This document shows positions 7,481 through 14,697 of a DNA stretch of 32,631 nucleotides, piece after piece. A program made the position numbers and the translations under genes. Location: positions 1 through 32,631 of the forward strand of contig DATKMG010000538.1 of the NCBI GenBank assembly GCA_035541995.1, written 5' to 3'. The notes under the pieces were generated by a model. The model was given only the letters and a program-made list of their open reading frames with translations, did no database searches and was not told the DNA's origin. Each line of letters starts with the position of its first letter. Position 1 is the first letter of the stretch. The stretch is from DATKMG01 sp035541995. GTDB lineage: Bacteria > Acidobacteriota > Terriglobia > Versatilivoradales > Versatilivoraceae.

Positions 7481-8713
7481 ATGAGGAAAATCGATCTCAA
7501 TAAATTCAAGACAGCCGATCACCGGATCCTCCGCGACATCAATGAAGTTATCGTTCTCAACATCATCAGAGAACGACAGCCTGTTTCCCGCGTCTCCATA
7601 GCTGAAACGACGGGGCTCGAAGAAGGAACAATCTCCCGGATAATCCAAAGATTTCTACGTCAAGGGTTGGTTTACGAATCGGGCGTCGGGGCCTCGACTC
7701 CAGCGGGCGGCCGCAAACCTCGTTTTCTGCATATCAATCCCACCAAACGCTGTGCCATTGGAGTTGATATTGGAGCCTTGGAGACCCTGCTGGCTTTGAG
7801 CGACTTCAATGGGCATTTGCAGCAGCTCAAGCGGATCCCAAACACTAGGAATCCGCAGCAGTTCTTGCTGACCGTGGCAGATGAGATTCAGTCCCTCATT
7901 CGCATCGCCAAGCCCTATCACGAATTCGGGGGAGTCGGGGTCAGCCTGATTGGCCTTCTCGACATCGAGGAAGGGGTCATCCTGGAAGGGGAAAACCTGG
8001 GATGGGGTGAAAATATTGAGGTCGGCAAAATTCTGAAATCCCGGCTGGGACGCGATGTGTTGATTTATTTTGAAAATGGGGCCCGTCTCTCTGCACTGGG
8101 TGAAATCTGGTTCGGGACAACCCATCTCTCAGGTTTCCGGGATATTGTCTTTGTGGACGTAAGTGAAGGAGTTGGAACTGGAGTCATTATCAATGGCCAG
8201 CTTTATCGGGGATCGCGGAACGGTGCGGGAGAATTTGGCCATATTTCCATCGACCCCCAGGGCCCGCCTTGTTCTTGCGGGAACCGTGGCTGTCTGGAAG
8301 TGTTTGCTTCGGACCTTGCGACGGTCAATCGGTTCATGAAAAGAACCAAGACTGGAGGCCGATCATCCAGATCTGCAGACGCCTTTGTGGATATGGGGCG
8401 GATTGTTGAGATGGCCCGAAACGGTCACCCCCAAGCCATGGAGACATTGAAAGAAACCGCCGGTTTTTTGGGGTTTGGGCTGGCCCCCATCATCTATGGG
8501 CTCAATCCAGAAGCGATTGTAATCGGAGGAAAGATCGCCGAGGCCTGGCCCCTGGTGGCTGGTACCCTGAAAAGCTCTCTGGCAAGCCGAGTTTCCCCCT
8601 TGTTCTTGCAGAACACAAAGATTTTTGCTTCAACCCTCCACGTCAAGCCATGTCTGATGGGAGCGATCGCTCTGGTGCTGGCTCAGGACTTCTCAGTGCC
8701 GGATATCCTCTAA
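7481..8713 (+). CDS. ROK-family transcriptional regulator (NagC/XylR type)
   Basis: A 410-residue protein. Residues 19-66 form a winged helix-turn-helix (SRVSIAETTGLEEGTISRII). A sugar-kinase-like ROK domain starts at AIGVDIGALET. The ROK signature is complete: GEFGHIS followed by a zinc-binding CSCGNRGCLE with C264, C266 and C271. Such proteins repress carbohydrate genes and release DNA on binding a sugar or sugar phosphate. Its gene is divergent from the esterase remnant and its promoter overlaps that gene's promoter, so it probably controlled the esterase and possibly the neighbouring sulfatase or glycosidase genes. The Shine-Dalgarno sequence is weak. The 3' end overlaps the end of ilvB by 71 bp. 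Confidence 0.85.
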   Translation: MRKIDLNKFKTADHRILRDINEVIVLNIIRERQPVSRVSIAETTGLEEGTISRIIQRFLRQGLVYESGVGASTPAGGRKPRFLHINPTKRCAIGVDIGALETLLALSDFNGHLQQLKRIPNTRNPQQFLLTVADEIQSLIRIAKPYHEFGGVGVSLIGLLDIEEGVILEGENLGWGENIEVGKILKSRLGRDVLIYFENGARLSALGEIWFGTTHLSGFRDIVFVDVSEGVGTGVIINGQLYRGSRNGAGEFGHISIDPQGPPCSCGNRGCLEVFASDLATVNRFMKRTKTGGRSSRSADAFVDMGRIVEMARNGHPQAMETLKETAGFLGFGLAPIIYGLNPEAIVIGGKIAEAWPLVAGTLKSSLASRVSPLFLQNTKIFASTLHVKPCLMGAIALVLAQDFSVPDIL

Positions 8714-10487
8714 TTGGCTGTTCCGGCCCCAGCACCATTTCTCTGAGCGAAGCACCGGACGGCACCATTGGATACACATTCTCCAGTTGGGCTACATGAA
8801 CGTCCATTACGACCACCCCGGGCATCGCCAGTCCCTTTTCCAGCAAGTTTGGCAATTCAGCCGGGCTTGAGGTACGGAGCCCCTGCGCCCCAAATGCCTC
8901 CGCCAACTTGACAAAATCGGCAGGCCCATTGCCTTCCACCTGAGATTGTCGATTCTCATAGAAGAGTTCTTGCCATTGCCGGACCATGCCTAGAAACCGG
9001 TTATTCATGATGACCACTTTCACCGGGATTTGATATCGGACCGCGGTGGCCAGTTCCTGGCAGGTCATTAGAAACCCACCATCACCAACAATGGCAACGA
9101 CTTGTTTCTGTGGATTCCCAGCTTGAGCGCCGATAGCAGCCGGTAATCCGAATCCCATGGTTCCCAATCCGCCCGAAGTGATCCATCGACGAGGTTCCTC
9201 CAAAGAACAGTATTGGGCCGCCCACATTTGGTGTTGACCTACGTCTGTGGTGAAAATGACATCCTTGGGGCTACGACGATAGAGTTCCTGCATCAGGTAC
9301 TGCGGCTGAATCTCCTTGCTGGAATTACCAGACGCCAAGGGAGCGAAGCGCCTCCAGCCTGCAATTTGATTCAGCCACTTTTTTCGCCTGCCGTGGACGC
9401 CCCCTAGATTCCCGTTTTGAGAAGCCAACTCGTACAAGATAGATCGAATTACCTGTTTGGCGTCTCCTGCAATTGGAATTTGGACTGGAACAATCTTGTT
9501 AATTGAACGGGGGTCTATGTCGACATGAATGATTTTCGCCTGCCGGCCGAACTCCTCGACTTTGCCGGTCACCCGATCGTCGAAGCGCACCCCCACAGCC
9601 AGGATCAAATCCGCCTCCGAGATGGCCATGTTAGCGCAGTAGGTCCCGTGCATTCCCAACATACCAAGGTATAGCGGATGGCTTGAGGGGAAAGCTCCCA
9701 GCCCCATCAATGTCGAGGTCACTGGAATGGACAGTTTCTCCGCCAATTCCCTCAGTTCAGGGCCGGCTCCCGATGATACTACGCCTCCTCCGATGTAAAG
9801 TACCGGCCGCTTGGCAGCCATCAGACTCTTGACCGCTATCGAGACCATCTCGAGGCTACACGCGGCTCGATCCGAAGGCGGAAGGGATGGAGGCAATTCA
9901 TGTCTGTACCAGGTTGTTTTCTCCGCAGCCACATCTTTGGGAATATCTACAACGACTGGGCCCGGTCGGCCAGTTCGTGCAACTTGAAAGGCTTCTTGAA
10001 TCGTGGCAGCTAGTTGCCCCGCTTCCTGGACCAAGAAATTCTTCTTGCAACAGGGTCGAGTAATGCCGATCGTATCCACTTCTTGAAAAGCGTCTGTCCC
10101 TATCAAGGCCCTTGGCACTTGTCCAGTGATGACCACTAGAGGAGCCGAATCCATATGAGCGGTGGCAATGCCAGTCACAGCATTAGTTGCCCCGGGGCCC
10201 GAAGTAACCACTACCACGCCCACCTTGCCGGTAGAACGGGCATAACCGTCGGCCATGTGGACTGCTCCCTGTTCATGTTGGGACCGGTAGTGCGCGATTC
10301 TTCCTTGGGCACGGTAAAGCTCATCGTAAATATTGAGAACAGCCCCTCCGGGATAGCCGAAAACCGTGTCTACCTGCTCATGTAGGAGCGATTCAATCAG
10401 AATCTGTGCTCCCGACAATTGGCAACCTCGGTCTGCTTTCAACCGCCTCGATGACCCGCTTGATCTCAATGACTGACTTGTGCCCAT
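8643..10487 (-). CDS. ilvB: Acetolactate synthase large subunit
   Basis: A 614-residue thiamine-diphosphate enzyme that condenses two pyruvates, or pyruvate with 2-oxobutyrate, in branched-chain amino acid synthesis. The catalytic Glu is E72 in SQHEQGAVHMADGYAR. Further marks are GPGATNAVTGIATA, the cofactor motif GDGGFLMTCQELATA followed by NN, and the usual C-terminal ENVYPMVPSGASLREM. A 27-residue tail follows and reads over the 3' end of the ROK gene. The ATG at 10487 has AGGAGGG 4 bases upstream. The frame stays open to 10565, but that stretch contains the attenuator terminator, so it is not coding. No ilvN or ilvC is next to it. Expression is probably set by the leader at 10513-10771. 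Confidence 0.93.
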   Translation of the reverse strand: MGTSQSLRSSGSSRRLKADRGCQLSGAQILIESLLHEQVDTVFGYPGGAVLNIYDELYRAQGRIAHYRSQHEQGAVHMADGYARSTGKVGVVVVTSGPGATNAVTGIATAHMDSAPLVVITGQVPRALIGTDAFQEVDTIGITRPCCKKNFLVQEAGQLAATIQEAFQVARTGRPGPVVVDIPKDVAAEKTTWYRHELPPSLPPSDRAACSLEMVSIAVKSLMAAKRPVLYIGGGVVSSGAGPELRELAEKLSIPVTSTLMGLGAFPSSHPLYLGMLGMHGTYCANMAISEADLILAVGVRFDDRVTGKVEEFGRQAKIIHVDIDPRSINKIVPVQIPIAGDAKQVIRSILYELASQNGNLGGVHGRRKKWLNQIAGWRRFAPLASGNSSKEIQPQYLMQELYRRSPKDVIFTTDVGQHQMWAAQYCSLEEPRRWITSGGLGTMGFGLPAAIGAQAGNPQKQVVAIVGDGGFLMTCQELATAVRYQIPVKVVIMNNRFLGMVRQWQELFYENRQSQVEGNGPADFVKLAEAFGAQGLRTSSPAELPNLLEKGLAMPGVVVMDVHVAQLENVYPMVPSGASLREMVLGPEQPIRGYPALRSPEPAPERSLPSDMA

Positions 10488-10512
10488 TCTGCCCTCCTCG
10501 GCCTGTCGGCCC

Positions 10513-10551
10513 AAAAAAAAAGCCATCAACCGTTTTCGGTTGATGGCTTTT
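10513..10551 (-). terminator. Intrinsic terminator of the ilvB attenuator
   Basis: On the minus strand AGCCATCAACCG (10548-10537), a 4-base loop and CGGTTGATGGCT (10532-10521) form a perfect 12-bp stem, followed by nine consecutive T. It lies upstream of the ilvB start, so it can only act as an attenuator for ilvB. Confidence 0.9.
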
Positions 10552-10574
10552 ATCTCTCTACCCAACTAAGGGTT

Positions 10575-10586
10575 AGCCATCAACCG
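10575..10586 (-). promoter_or_regulatory. Antiterminator arm of the ilvB leader
   Basis: The minus-strand 12-mer CGGTTGATGGCT here is identical to the 3' arm of the downstream terminator and can pair instead with that terminator's 5' arm (10548-10537). The leader stop codon (TGA, 10582-10580) lies inside this 12-mer. A ribosome that finishes the leader would therefore cover it and let the terminator form, while a ribosome stalled earlier would leave it free. Confidence 0.85.
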
Positions 10587-10771
10587 CCGCTAATGATAAT
10601 CACGACTATGCCGGCAATCAGCAGGGCTGACTGCAATCGTGACTGAGCGGAGGCGATGGCACTAACATCTTCACGGACAATGCCGGACGAGAAAACTCGC
10701 CTTTTCGTGTGGGCATACTTTGCGGCATTATCTGATAAAGTCAAGACACCCTCTTGTGGTGCTGCATCCAA
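10580..10771 (-). CDS. ilvB leader peptide (Leu/Ile/Val-rich end; start uncertain)
   Basis: The frame ends in ALLIAGIVVIIISGG: nine of the eleven codons from 10624 to 10592 are Leu, Ile or Val. This matches the control-codon logic of leader peptides of branched-chain amino acid operons. The stop codon lies inside the antiterminator arm. The start is not settled. The open frame begins at a TTG at 10771, giving 63 residues, which is long for a leader. In-frame TTG codons at 10744 and 10636 are alternatives, and the first of these has an AGAGG a few bases upstream. The C-terminal control region is the well-supported part. Confidence 0.7.
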   Translation of the reverse strand: MDAAPQEGVLTLSDNAAKYAHTKRRVFSSGIVREDVSAIASAQSRLQSALLIAGIVVIIISGG

Positions 10772-10945
10772 TTTAACGGCTTCTCTTTTAACATGAATCG
10801 GCCTGTCAAGACAAGGGAATTAGTGGAAAATTCAAAGGAAAATTGCTGAGCACAAGAAATTCCCTCTAGCAGCAGGCTCCGAGTGGATGAGTTCAAGAGC
10901 GAGGGCTTGCTTATCTTGAGCATGGCTCTCCGTTGGATTAGTTAC

Positions 10946-10975
10946 TTGTAAAAGAAAAGTTACATGATATATACT
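10946..10975 (+). promoter_or_regulatory. Candidate promoter of the peptidase-glycosidase-permease group
   Basis: TTGTAA (10946-10951), an 18-base spacer and TATACT (10970-10975) precede the TTG start at 11044 by about 70 bases. The -10 is good and the -35 is partial. Confidence 0.4.
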
Positions 10976-10998
10976 TCGCCCCGTGTCGCCTGACAATT

Positions 10999-11011
10999 GG
11001 AAACGCTTACC
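10999..11011. promoter_or_regulatory. Candidate LacI-type operator
   Basis: GGAAACGCTTACC is a partly symmetric 13-mer whose centre AAACGCTT fits the AANCGNTT core common to LacI-family operators. It lies just downstream of the candidate promoter at 10946-10975. No LacI gene is in the window, so this is tentative. Confidence 0.25.
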
Positions 11012-11043
11012 TGCTTTCTTTCATTACTAGAAGGAGCTCACCC

Positions 11044-12342
11044 TTGAAAACTGCAACCGAGATTGAAGGGAAAGTTCTTGCCTATGTCGACCAACATCAG
11101 GACCGCTTGGTACGGATCATTCAGGATCTGGTCCAGATTCCCTCCGAGAATCAACCGCCAATAGGAGCTGAAGAAGCTTGCCAGCAGTACGTGGCGAAAT
11201 TCCTGCGCCAGCAGGGCTGGGAACCGGATTTGTATCTTCTCGATGAGATGACCACCCTTAAAGAGCATCCTCTGTTCTGGCCCGGTCGTGACTATTCCCA
11301 TCGTCCCAACGTGGGTGCCCGACGGAAAGGCTTTGGAACCGGACGGTCCCTGGTCATGAGTGGTCATATCGACACGGTTCCGCGCGGGACGCAACCCTGG
11401 ACTCGCAATCCGTTTGGAGGCGAGTTGGAAGGGAACCGTTTGTATGGAAGAGGCTCTAACGACATGAAGGGTGGCGTGGGAACCAATTTATTCGTAGTCG
11501 AGGCCCTCAACCAGTTGGGTATTGAACTGAATGGGGACCTGCTATTTGAGACCGTCGTGGATGAGGAATTCGGGGGGGTGAATGGAACGCTCGCAGGTCG
11601 GCTGCGAGGGTATAATGCCGATGCGGCAATAATCTCAGAGCCTTCGTTGCTTCGCATCTGCCCGGCGCAGCGCGGTGGGCGGACTGTCCACATCGGTTTG
11701 CGTGCCTCCGGTGGAATTTTGAGCGAGGGGAAATTCCCAACGGGAGTCATTGATCAGCTGAGCTACTTCCTCCTGAAGATTCGCGATTTTGCCGCTCAAC
11801 GCCGCCGGGGGGCAAAGGCTCATGAGCTTTACACGAATCATGCCGACCCGGTGCCGGTTACCATCACGAAGGTTTATACTGGACCCTGGGGAACCTCCGA
11901 ACCTATCGGCACTCCTGAGATCTGCAAGATTGAAATGTACTGGCAGACCATGCCCGGTGAGAAGCTGGAAGCTGTGGAGCCTGAGTTCCTGGCATGGCTC
12001 AGAAGCATCGTTGATGAGGCCCCGGATCTATTCCCTACTCCTCCCACTGTGGAGTTCCCGATTCGCTGGTTACCCGGTTCATCGATCCTCAAGTCCGATC
12101 CTCTCGTGAAGGAGCTGACAGCGTCAGCCACGGCCGCTCTCGGGAAGGAACCCCCCGTGGTGGGGTTGGAAGGCCCCTGTGACATGTATGTCTTTCACCA
12201 GTATTTTGGGATCCCGGCAGTTCTTTGGGGTGCAATCGGAGGCAATACTCACGCTGCAGACGAATACCTGGAGATTGACTCCGTCGTCGCCGCTGCTAAG
12301 ACACTGTTACTGTTTGTCTGCCGTTGGTGCGGAGTTGCGTAA
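11044..12342 (+). CDS. M20-family metallopeptidase/deacylase (ArgE/DapE-like)
   Basis: A 432-residue M20 hydrolase. The di-zinc site is readable: SGHIDTVP (H108, D110), GRGSNDMKGG (D140), VVDEEFGG (E174-E175), a further acidic residue E199 and NTHAADE (H403). These enzymes cleave peptides or N-acyl groups in the cytoplasm; no signal peptide is seen. The segment that normally holds the dimer-domain His (usually in an HGS or HAS motif) reads GLRASGGILSEGKFPTG and lacks it. The TTG start at 11044 is supported by AAGGAG 7 bases upstream. It ends 22 bases before the glycosidase ATG, so the two are probably co-transcribed. It may remove amino acids or acyl groups released from a glycoconjugate. Confidence 0.85.
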   Translation: MKTATEIEGKVLAYVDQHQDRLVRIIQDLVQIPSENQPPIGAEEACQQYVAKFLRQQGWEPDLYLLDEMTTLKEHPLFWPGRDYSHRPNVGARRKGFGTGRSLVMSGHIDTVPRGTQPWTRNPFGGELEGNRLYGRGSNDMKGGVGTNLFVVEALNQLGIELNGDLLFETVVDEEFGGVNGTLAGRLRGYNADAAIISEPSLLRICPAQRGGRTVHIGLRASGGILSEGKFPTGVIDQLSYFLLKIRDFAAQRRRGAKAHELYTNHADPVPVTITKVYTGPWGTSEPIGTPEICKIEMYWQTMPGEKLEAVEPEFLAWLRSIVDEAPDLFPTPPTVEFPIRWLPGSSILKSDPLVKELTASATAALGKEPPVVGLEGPCDMYVFHQYFGIPAVLWGAIGGNTHAADEYLEIDSVVAAAKTLLLFVCRWCGVA

Positions 12343-12364
12343 TGCAGCAATTGTAAGGGGGGGA

Positions 12365-14596
12365 ATGAAAGTCCGACTGATCGTCGTCCTGATCCTGCTT
12401 ACCTCGTTGGCCTCTGCCAGGCCCCTACCTACCGACCTCTTTTTGAGAGGTCATTCGGTTCTTCCCGCGCCGCAAATGGTCCAGCTGCGTCCTGAAGAAG
12501 TCTCCTTCGACGGTACGTGGAGCTGCGACTCAAGCCGCCTTGTGCCGAATCACATCGCTCTGAAATCTTTGCTCAAGGATCTGAAGGACTTCTATTCTAT
12601 CGATTTGAAGCGGGCCGCTTCTCAATCACGCAAAAGCATCGTCCTGTCCGTGGCTGCCGGGACTGTGAAGGCCGAGGGTGGACCGGAAATTGTGCAACAG
12701 GCATACCGGCTGACGATCTTACCGGACCGCATAGATGTGGTCGGCAACTCGGACCAGGGCCTGTTTTACGGGGTTCAAACCTTGCTGCAACTCTATAAGC
12801 CCACCCCCTCTGGCACCTTGGTCCTCCCCGCCGGAACCATTGAAGACTGGCCTGTGCACAACTTGCGGTTCCTCCACTGGGACACCAAGCACCACCAGGA
12901 TCGGATGGAGACCTTAAAGCGCTACCTGGACTGGTCAGCTCGATTCAAGGTGAATATGATTGGGTTCGAACTAGAGGACAAGTTCGAGTACCCGTCACAC
13001 CCGGTGATTGGCGCTCCGGGGGCATTCACCACGGCCCAGTTGCAGGAAATCGTGGACTATGGCTTGGAACGGTATATCCAGGTCGTCCCCCAGATTCAGG
13101 CCCCGGCTCACCTAGCATATGTACTCAAACACCCCGAGTTTGCGGATCTTCGTGCGGATGGGAGCAATTATCAGGCCTGCCTCTGCGATCCTCGGACTTA
13201 TGACCTGATCTTTTCCATGTACGACGATGTCATTAAGGCCACCAAAGGCGTGCGGTATTTCTTCGTTTCTACTGACGAGGTTTATTACGCGGGTATTTGT
13301 TCCAAATGCGACAAACCTTATAACCCGGAGAACCGGAGCTTGAAGTGGGTAGAGTTTGTGCAGAAGGCCAGAGATTTCCTGGCCCAAAGGAATCGCCAGA
13401 TGCTGGCGTGGGTGGAGTACCCGTTCCTGTTCGAGCATACCCAGCTCTTGCCGAAAGATGTCATTAATGGTGTGTTGGGGACCAATCCAAGGGAAATTCG
13501 AGCCGAAATCGAACATGGAATTCGTCATTTGGCATACACATCCCTGCAAGGAGAGGAACTGCTCTTCCCCAACAATTTCAGCTACCTGGGCAAGAGCGGG
13601 TTGGCCGGGGGAAGACTGGATTCTGTCTTTGAGGAGATTTCAGAAAGAACACGCCCAGCCAAGCCTATTGGAGTTTACGGAGCCGCCTGGGATGATTCCG
13701 GCCTGCATAGTGAAACCTTTTGGCTAGGTTGGGCCACCGTGGCCCAATATGGGTGGTCTCCGGACATGGCCCCCGTGGAGCAGACCATTACTAATTTCAT
13801 GAACATCTACTATGGGCCCTCAGCTACGAGTATGGTTGAGGTCTATCAAAGCATGCAACGGCAGGCCCGGTTCTTTGAACAGTCGTGGGACCGCATTGTG
13901 TCGCGAGTCCGAGCGCCTGGTTACGGGAATTCTAACGGAAAAGGTATCGGCACTACGCGCTATGACTGGACTTTGCCGGTGCCCGCTCTGCCACAACTTC
14001 CGGGCCTTGAAATTGTGCGTGCGTATGGTGAACGCTATCAGGAACGCTTAAAAGAGGCAGAACAAGTGGCCCTCGAAAATGACGGGCTGAAGCGTTCCCT
14101 ATTTCAGAACATGCTCAATTGTTCCCGGAACCGTTACAACTTGGAAGTTTTCCTCTCACTGGCAGATCTGACTGGACATCAAGCGCGACTTTTGATGGGA
14201 CTTAAACGAATCGAAGACAACATCGAGTCCGCTCACCGCTCTGCCCTTCGTGGTAACCCCGAAGAAGCTGTTGGTAATCTAGTATCGGCTTACGAGCGCG
14301 CCCAGCGGCTGGTGGCCGAGCGGAAAGCCACCTTTGCTGGCCTTCAAGCTACCTGGGAGAAAAGTAGATATCCCAAAGGGCAAGAAGTCAACGGCAGAAA
14401 GTTCACCCACATTTTGGATGACGTCAAAGATCACTTCGCCGATCGTAGGAGCGACCTTACTTATATGATTGCCCCGGAGGAGAGCATAGGTCTGGACAAG
14501 TGGATGGACAATCTGAAGGCGATCATCCAAGCCTACCTGAAAAGGAACAATTTACCTGAACGACCCCTGGAGGAGTTGCGGCTCGAAGAGGATTGA
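12365..14596 (+). CDS. Exported GH20-like glycosidase (beta-N-acetylhexosaminidase family)
   Basis: A 743-residue secreted protein. The signal peptide is MKVRLIVVLILLTSLASA. Residues about 30-160 look like the GH20 N-terminal alpha/beta domain (QAYRLTILPDRIDVVG, GLFYGVQTLLQL), followed by a TIM-barrel domain (FLHWDTKHHQDRMETLKRYL). The catalytic Asp-Glu pair is D304-E305 in FFVSTDEVYYAG; the HIGG that usually precedes it is replaced by FVST. A mostly helical C-terminal region of about 200 residues follows. Typical GH20 enzymes remove terminal GlcNAc or GalNAc, but the altered motif makes the exact substrate unsure. The ATG at 12365 follows a G-rich ribosome site and lies 22 bases after the peptidase stop. 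Confidence 0.75.
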   Translation: MKVRLIVVLILLTSLASARPLPTDLFLRGHSVLPAPQMVQLRPEEVSFDGTWSCDSSRLVPNHIALKSLLKDLKDFYSIDLKRAASQSRKSIVLSVAAGTVKAEGGPEIVQQAYRLTILPDRIDVVGNSDQGLFYGVQTLLQLYKPTPSGTLVLPAGTIEDWPVHNLRFLHWDTKHHQDRMETLKRYLDWSARFKVNMIGFELEDKFEYPSHPVIGAPGAFTTAQLQEIVDYGLERYIQVVPQIQAPAHLAYVLKHPEFADLRADGSNYQACLCDPRTYDLIFSMYDDVIKATKGVRYFFVSTDEVYYAGICSKCDKPYNPENRSLKWVEFVQKARDFLAQRNRQMLAWVEYPFLFEHTQLLPKDVINGVLGTNPREIRAEIEHGIRHLAYTSLQGEELLFPNNFSYLGKSGLAGGRLDSVFEEISERTRPAKPIGVYGAAWDDSGLHSETFWLGWATVAQYGWSPDMAPVEQTITNFMNIYYGPSATSMVEVYQSMQRQARFFEQSWDRIVSRVRAPGYGNSNGKGIGTTRYDWTLPVPALPQLPGLEIVRAYGERYQERLKEAEQVALENDGLKRSLFQNMLNCSRNRYNLEVFLSLADLTGHQARLLMGLKRIEDNIESAHRSALRGNPEEAVGNLVSAYERAQRLVAERKATFAGLQATWEKSRYPKGQEVNGRKFTHILDDVKDHFADRRSDLTYMIAPEESIGLDKWMDNLKAIIQAYLKRNNLPERPLEELRLEED

Positions 14597-14673
14597 GTTG
14601 TGAAGTACATCAGGGTAGCTTAGCCATGCGGGACGCGCCAGTGGGCCACTATCATTTTGGAACCATTGTCGGT

Positions 14674-14690
14674 TGACTCAAGAGGAGTCA
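14674..14690 (+). promoter_or_regulatory. Hairpin that masks the permease ribosome site
   Basis: TGACTC (14674-14679) and GAGTCA (14685-14690) form a perfect 6-bp stem around AAGAG. The AGGAG ribosome site (14683-14687) lies partly in the loop and partly in the 3' arm. This could restrain translation of the permease, or be an operator in DNA. Confidence 0.35.
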
Positions 14691-14697
14691 TCGAACA

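Noticed and set aside
10739..10744. TTGACT as -35 of the ilvB promoter
   Set aside because: No acceptable -10 at 16-18 bases; another TTGACA at 10804-10809 has the same problem, so no ilvB promoter was annotated.
10741..10923. 60-residue minus-strand frame upstream of the ilvB leader
   Set aside because: Different frame from the control codons, no recognisable features, and it lies where the ilvB promoter is expected.
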